From G963708235 sp963708235 (lineage in GTDB: Bacteria > Actinomycetota > Acidimicrobiia > Spongiisociales > UBA5794): a DNA stretch of 64,000 bases. Positions 31,845-41,572 of the stretch are shown piece by piece (positions within the stretch are counted from its first letter, which is position 1; each line of letters begins with the position of its first letter). Below the pieces are notes generated by a model. That model was given only the letters and a program-made list of their open reading frames with translations. It made no database searches and was not told the origin of the DNA. The position numbers were made by a program, and so were the translations under genes. Where the stretch lies: assembly GCA_963708235.1 (NCBI GenBank), contig OY970200.1, forward strand, positions 1,674,001-1,738,000, in the 5' to 3' direction.

Positions 31845-32105
31845 TCAGAAGAGCCAGTCGAACAGCAGCACCAGACCCTGGACCAGACGCCACCCGAGAT
31901 AGAGAGCGGTGAGGGCGATGGTCAGCATGAACCCAATCGGCCATTTCTCGTCGTCGGGGTCGCCTGCGACCTCTCCCCCGCCGTCCGGATCGGCTACCGC
32001 CGGGTCCGGCTGGGGCACGAGCGGGAAATGCTCCGCATCGGTCGGTGTTCCGAAGGCGTCGGGGGGAGGCTCGGTCGGCCTGCGCTCCTCCGCCGGGTCG
32101 GTCAT
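31845..32105 (-). CDS. Small single-span membrane protein
   Basis: An 86-residue hypothetical protein, MTDPAEERRPTEPPPDAFG, with a proline/acid-rich cytoplasmic part and one C-terminal transmembrane helix (WPIGFMLTIALTALYLGWRL). It lies 10 bp downstream of the carboxyltransferase gene and may be co-transcribed, similar to the small epsilon-like partners of actinobacterial acyl-CoA carboxylases in position only; the sequence does not prove it. Confidence 0.6.
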   Translation of the reverse strand: MTDPAEERRPTEPPPDAFGTPTDAEHFPLVPQPDPAVADPDGGGEVAGDPDDEKWPIGFMLTIALTALYLGWRLVQGLVLLFDWLF

Positions 32106-32115
32106 ACCGCGTCCG

Positions 32116-33645
32116 TCATACCGGGGGCACCCCGTGGCGGCGACCGGAGAAGTGACGTTCCTTGCCTGAGGCGAACTCGATGCGGTCGATGATCTCACGG
32201 CGCAGATCGTCGGGTTGGATCACGGCGTCGACCACCAGCTCGGATCCGAGCCGCATCAGGTCGACGTCCTCGAGGTACTCATCACGCCGGGCGGTGACGA
32301 AGGCCTCGCGCTCGTCTTCGGGGAGAGCCTGGATCTTGTTGAAGTACACGGCGTTGACCGCGGCCTCGGGGCCCATCACCGCGATCTCGGCGGTGGGCAA
32401 TGCAATGGTGGCCTCCGGGTTGAGCCCTGGTCCGGAGAAGGCGTAGAGCCCGGCGCCGTAGGCCTTGCGGACGATGATCGACAGACGGGGGACGGTGGCC
32501 TCGGCGATGGCGGTGAGCATCTTGGCGCCGGAGCGGATGATTCCCTGACGCTCCACCTGCGTCCCGATCATGAACCCGGGCACGTCGGCGAAGAACAGCA
32601 GCGGGATGTTGAAGGCGTCGCACAGCCAGATGAAACGGGCGGCCTTGTCGGCGGAATCGACGAACAGCACCCCACCGAGGTGGCTGGGCTGTGACGCCAC
32701 GATCCCCACCGGCTTGCCGTCGATCCGGGCCAGGGCGGTGATCAACTCCGGGGCGAACAGCTCTTTGATCTGGAGGATGCTCTCGGCGTCGACGATGCGA
32801 TCGAGAAACTCGAGCATGTCATAGCCCTGGGTGGAGTCTTCGGGGAGCACCGAACCGGGGTCCTCGACCTCGGGGAGTTCAGGTAGATAGCTGGGTGGCA
32901 ACACCCGGTAGTGCTCGGGGAGGTACGAGAAGTAGGCCCGCGCCCATCCGATGGCTTCCTCGTCGCTGCTGACCAGCGCATCGCCACATCCGGAGACGGA
33001 GCAGTGCATCCGGGCGCCGCCCATCTCCTCCAGCGTGGTGTCCTCTCCGATCACCATCTGCGCCATCCGTGGCGACCCGAGATACATCGAGGCGCGACCC
33101 TCGACCATGATCACCACATCACAGAACGACGGGATGTAGGCGCCGCCGGCGGCGGACGGTCCGAACAGACAGCACACCTGCGGGACCCGCCCCGACAGGC
33201 GCACCTGGTTGTAGAAGATCTTGCCGGCGCCACGTCGTCCCGGGAACAGGTCGACCTGGTCGGTGATGCGGGCCCCGGCGGAGTCGACCAGGTAGAACAC
33301 CGGGAGCAGCTCGTCATACGCCATCTCCAGCGCCCTGATCATCTTCTCTACGGTGCGGGCGCCCCAGCTCCCTGCCTTGATGGTCGGGTCGTTGGCGATG
33401 ACGACCACCGGCCGACCCTCGATCCGACCCCGACCGGTGACGACGCCGTCGGCGGCGAGATCGTCGGCCATGGCATTGGCGAGCTGCCCGTCCTCGATGA
33501 AGGTGCCGGGGTCACAGAGCAGCTCGACGCGGTCGCGAACGAACATCTTGCCCTGTTCGGCGAGCTTCTCGTGATACTTCTCGGGCCCCCCGGCGCGGGC
33601 CCGCTCGGACGCCTTCTGGAACCGTTCTTCGAGGTGACCTGCCAT
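32116..33645 (-). CDS. Acyl-CoA carboxylase carboxyltransferase (beta) subunit
   Basis: A 509-residue carboxyltransferase that moves CO2 from carboxybiotin to acetyl-, propionyl- or a branched acyl-CoA. Both crotonase-fold halves are seen: FYLVDSAGARITDQ and GPSAAGGAYIP in the N-half (oxyanion glycines), GFMIGTQVERQGIIRSGAKML and KAYGAGLYAF in the C-half. The start is ATG 33645 (MAGHLEERF). The biotin carboxylase partner is not in the window. The sequence around LFPGRRGAGKIFYNQ suggests a methylcrotonyl/geranyl-type subunit as an alternative. Confidence 0.88.
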   Translation of the reverse strand: MAGHLEERFQKASERARAGGPEKYHEKLAEQGKMFVRDRVELLCDPGTFIEDGQLANAMADDLAADGVVTGRGRIEGRPVVVIANDPTIKAGSWGARTVEKMIRALEMAYDELLPVFYLVDSAGARITDQVDLFPGRRGAGKIFYNQVRLSGRVPQVCCLFGPSAAGGAYIPSFCDVVIMVEGRASMYLGSPRMAQMVIGEDTTLEEMGGARMHCSVSGCGDALVSSDEEAIGWARAYFSYLPEHYRVLPPSYLPELPEVEDPGSVLPEDSTQGYDMLEFLDRIVDAESILQIKELFAPELITALARIDGKPVGIVASQPSHLGGVLFVDSADKAARFIWLCDAFNIPLLFFADVPGFMIGTQVERQGIIRSGAKMLTAIAEATVPRLSIIVRKAYGAGLYAFSGPGLNPEATIALPTAEIAVMGPEAAVNAVYFNKIQALPEDEREAFVTARRDEYLEDVDLMRLGSELVVDAVIQPDDLRREIIDRIEFASGKERHFSGRRHGVPPV

Positions 33646-33738
33646 GGTTGCAAGGCTAACGGATGACAACCACCCCACGGCCAACCCGCCCGACCCACCT
33701 GGCCGCCCGTCAGTAGGCGACGCTCGCCAGCAGCGCGA

Positions 33739-35064
33739 TCAGTCCGGGATCTGGTTGTTGTGGCGACGGCGGGTGTAGATCCGGATCGGGGTCCCGATGA
33801 AGTCGAACTCCTGGCGGAGCCGCCCCTCGAGGAACCGCAGGTAGTCCGGGCCGAGATCCCCGCCCCTGACGAAGAGGACGATGGTGGGTGGTTCGGTCTG
33901 CGCCTGGACGGCGTAGATGATGCGGGGCCGGCGACCCTGACGGGTCGGGGGCGGATGGGCCTCCCCCCAGGTGCGGATCAGCCGGTTGAGATCGGGGGTG
34001 GGGATCCGCTGACGTCTCGTCTCCAGCACCATCCGCACCGCCTTGGGCAGACGGTGCAGCCGGCTCCCGGTCTTGGCGGACAGCCGGAGCACCGGTGCCC
34101 ACGAGACAAAGGCGAGGCGATCGGCGAGACCGTCTTCGGTGTTCTCCCGGCTCTCCTCGTCGACGATGTCCCACTTGTTCAACAGGATGATCAGCCCGAG
34201 CCCGGCCTTGGCGATCTCCTCGGCCAGACGCTGCTCCTGATGGGTGACGCCACGTTCGCCGTCGATCATCAGCAGCGCCACGTCGGCCTCGGCGATGACC
34301 TGGCGGGCCCTCATCACGGCGTACTGCTCGACCTCGTCCTTGATCTTGGTGCGCCGTTTGATCCCGGCGGTGTCGACCACGACGAACGGCTCCCCGTCGA
34401 GCTCGACCACCATGTCGATCGGATCGCGGGTCGTCCCCGGTTCGTCGGCGACCAGCACCCGGTCTTCCCCGGCCAACTTGTTGAGCAGGGTGGACTTGCC
34501 GACGTTGGGACGCCCGATGATGGCGAGGCGTGCCAGACCACGTTCGGGCTGGAAGGTCCCCTCCTCGGGAAGGGCGGCGATCAGGGTGTCGAGGAAGTCG
34601 CCGGTCCCCCGTCCGTGCTGGGCGCTCAGCTGGATCGGCTCACCGAGACCGAGCGACCACAGGTGATGGAGATCGTTCTCCTGCCGGGGGCTGTCGACCT
34701 TGTTGGCGACGAAGAGATGCGGCTTGCCGGAGGCGAGGACCAGCCGGGCGATTCCCTGGTCGTCGTCGGTGGCCTCGGTGGTGGCATCGGCGACGAACAG
34801 GACCAGATCGGCCGACCTCATCGCCTGCTCGGCCTGGTTGCGGATCCCGGCGGTGAGCTCCTCCTCGGGAGTCAGCTCCCATCCTCCGGTGTCGACCAGC
34901 AGGAAACGGCGGCCCGACCATTCGGCGGTGAACTCGCGGCGGTCCCTGGTGACCCCGGCCTGGGGGTCGACCACGGCGGCGCGGCGACGCACCACCCGGT
35001 TGACCAGGGTGGACTTGCCGACATTGGGGCGTCCGACGACGACAACGACGGGGAGAGCGGTCAT
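33739..35064 (-). CDS. der: Ribosome biogenesis GTPase Der (EngA)
   Basis: A 441-residue double GTPase required for 50S ribosome assembly. Two G domains are clear: GRPNVGKSTLVN near residue 12 and GRPNVGKSTLLN near 187, each followed by its DTGG/DTAG switch II and NKxD (ANKVDSP, LNKWDIVD). A C-terminal KH-like domain closes the protein (FDFIGTPIRIYTRRR). Its ATG overlaps the DUF512 gene stop by 4 nt. In Mycobacterium cmk directly precedes der; here they are separated by ispH and the leucine genes. Confidence 0.95.
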   Translation of the reverse strand: MTALPVVVVVGRPNVGKSTLVNRVVRRRAAVVDPQAGVTRDRREFTAEWSGRRFLLVDTGGWELTPEEELTAGIRNQAEQAMRSADLVLFVADATTEATDDDQGIARLVLASGKPHLFVANKVDSPRQENDLHHLWSLGLGEPIQLSAQHGRGTGDFLDTLIAALPEEGTFQPERGLARLAIIGRPNVGKSTLLNKLAGEDRVLVADEPGTTRDPIDMVVELDGEPFVVVDTAGIKRRTKIKDEVEQYAVMRARQVIAEADVALLMIDGERGVTHQEQRLAEEIAKAGLGLIILLNKWDIVDEESRENTEDGLADRLAFVSWAPVLRLSAKTGSRLHRLPKAVRMVLETRRQRIPTPDLNRLIRTWGEAHPPPTRQGRRPRIIYAVQAQTEPPTIVLFVRGGDLGPDYLRFLEGRLRQEFDFIGTPIRIYTRRRHNNQIPD

Positions 35065-36470
35065 GCGGCGATACCTTCCAGAAGACCTGCAGCGGTGGTG
35101 TCGACGGCGGTGACCGGGGCGCGGGCGGCAGCCGCCACCGTGGCCAGGTCGACCTCGTCGAGGAAGCGGTCGCCACGAAGGGCGATGTCGGGGAGCAGAT
35201 AGCGCCCGGCAGGGCCGGTGTCGGCGGCGAGGGCACGCCTGACGTCGTCGCCTGCCAGCAGACCGGCCACGGCGACGTTCCCGGCGAAGAACTCGTTGCG
35301 GACCGGGAGCAGCCGCACCCGCCGCCCGGCCATCCGGCCGATCCGTTCGATCACCGGTTCGAGGGCGCGGGCCCCGTATTCGCCGGTCACAACCACGATC
35401 GGCGCCCCGGAGTGGCCGTTCAGGCCGGACCCATCATCGAGGTCTTCGTTGGCGCCGGTGCGGCGCGGCGCCCGGTATCCCTCGGCCGGAGCCGCCGGGA
35501 TCGACCGCCATTCCCCGGTCACGATCGGCGCCTCCCCAGACGTGCCCCGCTCGAGGCGGTCGACCTCGTCGTAGAAGGCCCGCACCATCCCGATCCCGTT
35601 CTCGTGCTGGGAGAAGTCCTCGTAGGTGTCCGAGGCGGGGAACGGCTCGTCGGCCATCAGGTACAGCTCGTCGGAGGCGAAGAAGAGCCGGCGGCCGAGG
35701 CGGTGGAGGGCGATCTCCTGCCAGGTGTGGATGATCTCGAGGTCGCGCTGTGCCTGCAGGCGCGTATGCGGCACCAGCGACGCCTCCTTGTTGTACCGGG
35801 AGACGCCGAGCGGGACGATCCCCACCGATGCCAGCCGGGGGTATCTGCTCACCACTTCGGCGCAGGTCCGGGCCAGGACATCGGCGGCGTTGACATCGGG
35901 GCACAACACGACCTGGCCGTGGACGACCACATCGCGGTCGAGCAGCCCACGGAGCCAGCGCAGACTGGTGGCGCCGCGGGGGTTGCGCAACATCCGGCTC
36001 CGCACATCGGGGTCGGTGGCGTGGATCGAGACGTAGAGCGGGCCGAGACGTTCCTCGACCACCCGCGACAGGTCCAGCTCGGTGAAACGGGTCAGCGTGG
36101 TGAAGTTTCCGTAGAGGAACGAGAGCCGGTAGTCGTCGTCCTTGAGGTAGAGCGACTTCCTCATCCCCGGGGGGAGCTGATAGATGAAGCAGAACTCGCA
36201 GTGGTTGTCACAGGTCTGCACCCTGTCGAAGATCGAGGCGTTGAGCCGCAACCCGAGCGGGGTGGCGGCGTCCTTGGAGACGACGACCTCGATCTCGACA
36301 CCGGAGCGGCGCAGCGTCAGATCGGGGTCGGCCTCGTCGACGAGCTGCTGGTATTCGATGATGTCGCCGGGGCGCACGCCATTGACCGCCACGAGCTCGT
36401 CGCCGACCGTCAGGCCGGCGCTCGCGGCAGGACTGCCGGGGACCACTTCGAGGATTGTCGGATACGACAT
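35061..36470 (-). CDS. DUF512 family radical-SAM-like protein with PDZ domain
   Basis: A 469-residue protein. Residues about 5-60 form a PDZ-like domain (VVPGSPAASAGLTVGDELVAVNG). The motif CDNHCEFCF (CX3CX2C) near residue 107 should bind the radical-SAM [4Fe-4S] cluster. The C-terminal DUF512 part includes VTGEYGARALEPVI. Function is unknown; the family is conserved in Firmicutes and Actinobacteria and is commonly next to der, as here (4-nt overlap). The ATG at 36470 begins MSYPTILEVVPG; upstream frame is noise. Confidence 0.88.
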   Translation of the reverse strand: MSYPTILEVVPGSPAASAGLTVGDELVAVNGVRPGDIIEYQQLVDEADPDLTLRRSGVEIEVVVSKDAATPLGLRLNASIFDRVQTCDNHCEFCFIYQLPPGMRKSLYLKDDDYRLSFLYGNFTTLTRFTELDLSRVVEERLGPLYVSIHATDPDVRSRMLRNPRGATSLRWLRGLLDRDVVVHGQVVLCPDVNAADVLARTCAEVVSRYPRLASVGIVPLGVSRYNKEASLVPHTRLQAQRDLEIIHTWQEIALHRLGRRLFFASDELYLMADEPFPASDTYEDFSQHENGIGMVRAFYDEVDRLERGTSGEAPIVTGEWRSIPAAPAEGYRAPRRTGANEDLDDGSGLNGHSGAPIVVVTGEYGARALEPVIERIGRMAGRRVRLLPVRNEFFAGNVAVAGLLAGDDVRRALAADTGPAGRYLLPDIALRGDRFLDEVDLATVAAAARAPVTAVDTTAAGLLEGIAA

Positions 36471-36525
36471 GGTGAACCCGCAAGTGTAGGGAGTGCGGGC
36501 GGTGACCTGATCTGAGCGGCGTCGG

Positions 36526-36759
36526 TCAATCGCCGTCCGGTCCCGGGTGCCTCGGCGATGGGCGACACAACAGCACGTCACCGATGGCGACCAGCCGTCC
36601 GCCGGTCGCCCGGCGGCTCCCCGGGGGCCACGGGGTGTAGCGGCGCAGTATCCCACGAGCGACCGGTTCGCTGTGGCCGAGCCCGCGGCCCACCGGAGGG
36701 GACTCGGAGTGTCGGCTGCCGGTGGAGCTCCGCCACCGGTCGGGGGTGCCGGAGGTCAT
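36526..36759 (-). CDS. Short unknown reading frame after leuD
   Basis: A possible 77-residue protein starting MTSGTPDRWRSSTG with ATGA overlap to the leuD stop, ending in GRLVAIGDVLLCRPSPRH. The overlap geometry is that of a translated operon member, but the composition (Arg, Pro, Gly, Ser) is also what non-coding high-GC DNA gives. I recognise no family. Confidence 0.3.
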   Translation of the reverse strand: MTSGTPDRWRSSTGSRHSESPPVGRGLGHSEPVARGILRRYTPWPPGSRRATGGRLVAIGDVLLCRPSPRHPGPDGD

Positions 36760-37367
36760 CGCACCTTCTCCAGTTTCGGCATCCAACCGGGGCGGTGCTG
36801 TTCGTGGGCGGTGATAGCCGCCTCGTCGCCGAGGGTGACCGCAATCGCATCGAGCCCGTTGCGGAGCCGGTGTTTCACCGTTGGATCGATGGCGAACCGG
36901 AACTCGACATCGTCGGCGGTGACGGTCTGGTTCTCCAGGTCGATCACGATCTCGCGATCGGGGTCCCCGGCCAGCGTCATCAGGGCGGCGACATCGTCCG
37001 GGGGCAGTTCGACCACGACCATCCCGATGTTGTGGGCGTTGTTGCGGAAGATGTCCGCCGCCGACTCGGTGATCACGGCATCGAACCCCCAGTCCTGGAT
37101 CGCCCAGGCGGCGTGCTCGCGCGACGATCCGCACCCGAAGTTGGGACCGGCCACCAGCACGGCGGCATTGCGGTACTCGGGGCGGTTGAGCACAAACTCG
37201 TCGCGCAGCGTCCCGTCGGGATGCCGGGCCCAGCTGTGGAAGAGGAACTCGCCGTAGCCGGTGCGCTCGATCCGCTTGAGGAACGTCTGCGGGATGATCT
37301 GGTCGGTGTCGACGTTGGCCCGGTCGAGGGGCGCCATCGTCCCGGTGATGATGTGGACCGCCTTCAT
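36756..37367 (-). CDS. leuD: 3-isopropylmalate dehydratase small subunit
   Basis: A 203-residue partner of LeuC that isomerises 2- to 3-isopropylmalate in leucine synthesis and may also act on citramalate for isoleucine. The swivel domain shows DRANVDTDQIIPQTFLK and NFGCGSSREHA. The start is ATG 37367, overlapping the leuC stop by 4 nt; the frame extends upstream only as a shadow. Last recognised gene of the cimA-leuABCD operon. Confidence 0.95.
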   Translation of the reverse strand: MKAVHIITGTMAPLDRANVDTDQIIPQTFLKRIERTGYGEFLFHSWARHPDGTLRDEFVLNRPEYRNAAVLVAGPNFGCGSSREHAAWAIQDWGFDAVITESAADIFRNNAHNIGMVVVELPPDDVAALMTLAGDPDREIVIDLENQTVTADDVEFRFAIDPTVKHRLRNGLDAIAVTLGDEAAITAHEQHRPGWMPKLEKVR

Positions 37368-38776
37368 GATGTCTCCCAGTCCCTGACGTCGACGAAATGC
37401 CCGGCGATGGCGGCCGCCGCCGCCATGGTGGGGCTCACCAGGTGGGTGCGGGCTCCCCTTCCCTGTCGGCCCTCGTAGTTGCGATTTGAGGTCGAGGCGC
37501 ACCGCTCCCCGACCGGGATCACATCGGGGTTCATGGCGAGACAGCTCGAACACCCCGCATCACGCCACTCGAACCCGGCTTCCTTGAACACCAGATCGAG
37601 CCCTTCGTCCTCGGCGGCAAGCTTGACCTGCATCGAACCGGGGACCACCACCGCACTGACCTTCGGGTTGACGGTGCGACCCGCCACCACCCGGGTGGCG
37701 GCACGGAGATCTTCGATCCGCGGATTGGTGCACGACCCGATGAACACGTGCTCGACCGGGATGTCGGTGATCGCCGTCCCGGCGCTGAGCGCCATGTACT
37801 CCAGTGCCCGCACCGCCGTCTGACGCTCCACCTCGTCGGTGAGGTCGTCGGGTGACGGCACCACGCCGTTCACCGGCGCCGCCTGGCTCGGGTTGGTGCC
37901 CCAGGTGACGTGCGGGGCCAGACCGGCGGCGTCGATCTCGACGGTCCGGTCGAACACCGCACCCGGGTCGCTGGGGAGCCGGCGCCACGTGTCGACCGCC
38001 TGATCCCAGGCGGCACCTGTCGGGGCGAACGGGCGCCCCGCGACGTAGGCGATGGTGGTGTCGTCGGGGGCGATGAGCCCGGCGCGGGCCCCTGCCTCGA
38101 TCGACATGTTGCAGACGGTGAGCCGCTGCTCCATCGACAGGGCGCTGATCGCCTCCCCCCGGTACTCGATCACGTGACGGGTCCCACCGGACACCCCGAT
38201 CTGGGCGATGATGCCGAGGATCAGGTCTTTGGCCTCGACACCGAACGGCAGGGCGCCGGTCACGTCCACCGCCATGCTCAATGGTTTGGATTGCGACAGG
38301 GTCTGGGTGGCGAGCACATGCTCGACCTCGGTGGTGCCGATCCCGAACGCCAGGGCACCCAACGCTCCGTGGGTCGAGGTGTGGCTGTCGCCACACACGA
38401 TCAACATCCCCGGCTGGGTCAGACCCTGCTCCGGGCCGATCACGTGGACGATGCCCTGGCGGGGATCATCGAGCCCGAACAGTGGGACACCGAACTCGTC
38501 GCAGTTGTGTTCCATGGCGGCGATCTGGGCCCGCGACATCGGGTCCCTGATCCCCAGCGAACGGCCCGTGGTGGGGACTCCGTGGTCGATGGTGCCCACG
38601 GTGAGGTCGGGGCGACGGACCGGACGCCCCGCGGCGCGGAGCCCGTCGAACGCCTGCGGCGAGGTGACCTCGTGGACCAGATGCAGGTCGACATAGAGCA
38701 GGTCAGGACCGGGAGGTCCGTCACCGGCGACCACATGGGTGTCCCAGATCTTGTCGAGCATCGTGCGAGGGGTCAT
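37364..38776 (-). CDS. leuC: 3-isopropylmalate dehydratase large subunit
   Basis: A 470-residue aconitase-like subunit carrying the [4Fe-4S] cluster; the cluster cysteines are in FIGSCTNPRIEDLRAA and in AGCSSCLAMNPD. VCGDSHTSTHGALGALAFGIG is the strong family signature near residue 130. ATG 38776 overlaps the leuB stop by 4 nt and its own stop overlaps leuD by 4 nt. Confidence 0.96.
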   Translation of the reverse strand: MTPRTMLDKIWDTHVVAGDGPPGPDLLYVDLHLVHEVTSPQAFDGLRAAGRPVRRPDLTVGTIDHGVPTTGRSLGIRDPMSRAQIAAMEHNCDEFGVPLFGLDDPRQGIVHVIGPEQGLTQPGMLIVCGDSHTSTHGALGALAFGIGTTEVEHVLATQTLSQSKPLSMAVDVTGALPFGVEAKDLILGIIAQIGVSGGTRHVIEYRGEAISALSMEQRLTVCNMSIEAGARAGLIAPDDTTIAYVAGRPFAPTGAAWDQAVDTWRRLPSDPGAVFDRTVEIDAAGLAPHVTWGTNPSQAAPVNGVVPSPDDLTDEVERQTAVRALEYMALSAGTAITDIPVEHVFIGSCTNPRIEDLRAATRVVAGRTVNPKVSAVVVPGSMQVKLAAEDEGLDLVFKEAGFEWRDAGCSSCLAMNPDVIPVGERCASTSNRNYEGRQGRGARTHLVSPTMAAAAAIAGHFVDVRDWETS

Positions 38777-39915
38777 CGGACCCTCCCTGCCGCGCTAGTA
38801 CGGGTGGCGGTCGGTGCAGTGTTGGCGTAGACCGGATCGGCGACCAGACCGGCGACACGGTCCCCGACCTCGGAGGTGGTGGCCCCCATCTCCCCGGCCC
38901 GCAACGAGGGCAATTCGCCGGCGACGGTGGTCACCGCAGCCTCCACCGCAGCGGCGGCGCCGGCGGCGCCCAGCTCGGCGAGCATCATCCCGGCGGCAGC
39001 CACCGCCGCCAACGGGTTGATCTTGCCGGTGCCCTCGAAGCCGGGTGCGGTGCCACCGATCGGCTCGAACATCGACACCCCGTCGGGGTTGATGTTTCCA
39101 CCGGCGGCGATCCCGAGGCCGCCCTGGATCGCCGCCCCGAGGTCGGTGATGATGTCGCCGAACATGTTGTCGGTGACGATGACATCGAACCGTGCCGGGT
39201 CGTCGACCATCCAGTAGCAGGCGGCGTCGACATGGGCGTAGGCGGTGGTGACTGCCGGATACTCACCGGCCACCTCCTCGAACACCCGGAGCCACAGCTC
39301 GGAGGCGTAGTTGAGCACGTTCGTCTTGGCGCACATGGTCAGATGGCGTCTCGGTCGGTTCGCCGCCAGCTCGAAGGCGTAGCGGATGCAGCGCTCGATC
39401 GCCCTGCGGCTGTTGACCGACTCCTGGACCGCCACCTCCTGCGGGGTGCCCTGGTCGCTACGGCGCCCCTGACCGACGTACAGACCCTCCGAGTTCTCCC
39501 GGACCACCACGAAGTCGACCGCATCGGCGTCGACGTTGCGCAGGGCGCCGTGGACACCGGGGTGGAGCTTGACCGGGCGGACGTTGACGTACTGGTCGAG
39601 CTCGCCGCGGAGCCGGAGCAGGATGCCGCGCTCGAGGACGCCGGGTGGCACCTCGGGGTGTCCGACCGCCCCGAACAGGATGGCGTCGACGGTGCGCAGC
39701 CGGGCGAGATCGTCGTCGGTCAGGGTCTCACCGGTCCGCAGGTAGCGGGTGCCGCCGAGCTCGACTTCCTGGAGATCGAAGGTGATCCCGAACCGTCGGG
39801 TGACGGCGTCGAGCACCTTGACCGCCTCGGCGACGACCTCGGGACCGGTGCCGTCACCACCGACGACGGCGACGGTGAGACGGTCCGGTGAACCGACCGC
39901 GTTGGATCCCGCCAT
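38773..39915 (-). CDS. leuB: 3-isopropylmalate dehydrogenase
   Basis: A 380-residue NAD-dependent decarboxylating dehydrogenase. VVGGDGTGPEV is the N-terminal signature; substrate-binding RENSEGLYVG, the metal-binding VTDNMFGDIITDLGA and PIGGTAPGFEGTGKINPLA follow. The GTGPEV variant (usual GIGPEV) is seen in actinobacteria. There is a short C-terminal extension. Start and stop overlap its neighbours (1 nt with leuA, 4 nt with leuC). Confidence 0.93.
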   Translation of the reverse strand: MAGSNAVGSPDRLTVAVVGGDGTGPEVVAEAVKVLDAVTRRFGITFDLQEVELGGTRYLRTGETLTDDDLARLRTVDAILFGAVGHPEVPPGVLERGILLRLRGELDQYVNVRPVKLHPGVHGALRNVDADAVDFVVVRENSEGLYVGQGRRSDQGTPQEVAVQESVNSRRAIERCIRYAFELAANRPRRHLTMCAKTNVLNYASELWLRVFEEVAGEYPAVTTAYAHVDAACYWMVDDPARFDVIVTDNMFGDIITDLGAAIQGGLGIAAGGNINPDGVSMFEPIGGTAPGFEGTGKINPLAAVAAAGMMLAELGAAGAAAAVEAAVTTVAGELPSLRAGEMGATTSEVGDRVAGLVADPVYANTAPTATRTSAAGRVR

Positions 39916-41492
39916 CAGGCCACCCTCCCGGCGGCGACCGCCTGCTCGATGTGCTCGCTGGCGGCCCGGTTGAGCGCCGCCACGACGGCACGCGCCGAAC
40001 CCTCCACCACATCGGTCGCCAACCCGGTCCCCTGATAGACCGATCCGGCGACCTGAACCGACACCTCGACCTCGGCCATGGCGTCCGATCCCCCGCCGAG
40101 CGGGCGCACGTCGTATCCCAGCAGCTTGGCGTCGGTGCCGAATGCCTCCTTGACCGCCTGGAACGCCGCATCGACCATGCCGTCGCCCTCGGCCTCGAAT
40201 TCCAGGGTGAGGTCACGGGTCTGCACCTTGACCTTTGCCTGCGGCTGGACCCGGGTGCCGCCGGTGACCGTCAGCGACACCAGACGCATCACCTCGTCGA
40301 CGGAGATGTGCTCGTCGATGATCGCCCGCAGCTCCCGCTCGGTGATCTCCACCTTGCGGTCCGCCAGCTCCTTGAATCGGTCGAAGGCCCGCTGGAACGC
40401 ATCGTCGGTGAGGGTGACGTCGATCTCGTCGAGGGCGTGACGGAAGGCGGCCCGACCCGAGTGTTTGCCCAGCACCACCTGGCTGCCGGCCTGACCCACG
40501 GCGGTGGGGTCCATGATCTCGTAGGTGGTGCGCTCACGCAGCACTCCGTGCTGATGAATTCCGGCTTCGTGGGCGAAGGCATTCCGTCCCACCACCGCCT
40601 TGTTGTACTGGATCGGGTAGTCGGTCAGTTCGGCGACGAGACTGGACGTCCGGTACAGCTCGGCGGTGTTCACCCCGACGGTGACGTCGAAGGCGTCGCT
40701 GCGGACGGTCAGCGCCATCACCACCTCCTCGACGGCGGTGTTCCCGGCGCGTTCACCGATTCCGTTGATGGCGCCCTCCACCTGTCGGGCGCCGTTGCTG
40801 ACGGCGGCCAGTGAGTTGGCGACCGCCAGACCGAGGTCGTTGTGGCAGTGGGCGGAGACGACGACGTCGGGCCGGTCACCCTTGACCTCGGCGACGATCC
40901 GACCGATCAGCGCCCCGAAGTCGGCCGGGGTCGCATAACCGACGGTGTCGGGGATGTTGATCGTGGTGGCGCCCGCCTCGACGGCGGCCCGGCACACCTC
41001 GACCAGGAAGTCGGGATCGGACCTGGTGGCGTCCTCCGGGGAGTACTCGACGTCGGGTGTGTAGCCCTTGGCGCGGGCGACGTTGCTCCGCACCGCCGCA
41101 ATCACCTCGTCGGGCGTCATCTGCAGCTTGTGCTCCATGTGGATCGGTGACGTGGCCAGGAAGACATGGATCCGGGGACGCTCGGCATCGCGGATCGCCT
41201 CCCAGGCCCGGTCGACGTCGGGGGCGTGGGCTCGGGCGAGGGCGGCGATCACCGGACCGTGCACCTCACGGGCGATCCGCTGCACCGCCGCAAAATCCCC
41301 CGGCGAGGCGACCGGGAACCCGGCCTCGATGATGTCCACCCCCAGGCGGGCCAGCTGGGTGGCGATGGCGACCTTCTGATCTGCGCTGAGGGCGATCCCC
41401 GGCGACTGCTCGCCGTCGCGCAGGGTGGTGTCGAAGATGCGGACCTGTTCTGCTTCATTGGGGGTTGTTTCATTCAGGGTTGTGTCACTCAT
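39915..41492 (-). CDS. leuA: 2-isopropylmalate synthase
   Basis: A 525-residue enzyme condensing acetyl-CoA with 2-ketoisovalerate, the first step of leucine synthesis. FDTTLRDGEQSPG begins the TIM barrel; metal-binding HCHNDLGLAVANSL follows near 210; the C-terminal LeuA regulatory dimer domain (about 395-510) should bind leucine. It is the bacterial (LeuA type I) form rather than the longer Mycobacterium form. ATG 41492 has an AGGAG site; 80 bp separate it from cimA with no terminator visible. Confidence 0.95.
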   Translation of the reverse strand: MSDTTLNETTPNEAEQVRIFDTTLRDGEQSPGIALSADQKVAIATQLARLGVDIIEAGFPVASPGDFAAVQRIAREVHGPVIAALARAHAPDVDRAWEAIRDAERPRIHVFLATSPIHMEHKLQMTPDEVIAAVRSNVARAKGYTPDVEYSPEDATRSDPDFLVEVCRAAVEAGATTINIPDTVGYATPADFGALIGRIVAEVKGDRPDVVVSAHCHNDLGLAVANSLAAVSNGARQVEGAINGIGERAGNTAVEEVVMALTVRSDAFDVTVGVNTAELYRTSSLVAELTDYPIQYNKAVVGRNAFAHEAGIHQHGVLRERTTYEIMDPTAVGQAGSQVVLGKHSGRAAFRHALDEIDVTLTDDAFQRAFDRFKELADRKVEITERELRAIIDEHISVDEVMRLVSLTVTGGTRVQPQAKVKVQTRDLTLEFEAEGDGMVDAAFQAVKEAFGTDAKLLGYDVRPLGGGSDAMAEVEVSVQVAGSVYQGTGLATDVVEGSARAVVAALNRAASEHIEQAVAAGRVA

Positions 41493-41572
41493 CGGGTGCT
41501 CCTGTTCGGAGTGGCGCCAGAGGCGCAGATGCGGCATCGGGGACGGAAGGTGTGGCGGCGAAGGAGGCCGGG

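Noticed and set aside
33760..35202. Long plus-strand frames opposite der, leuC, leuB, leuA and cimA
   Set aside because: High-GC genes leave the antisense frames open; these translations are Asp/Gly/His-rich without homology, and the minus-strand genes are certain.
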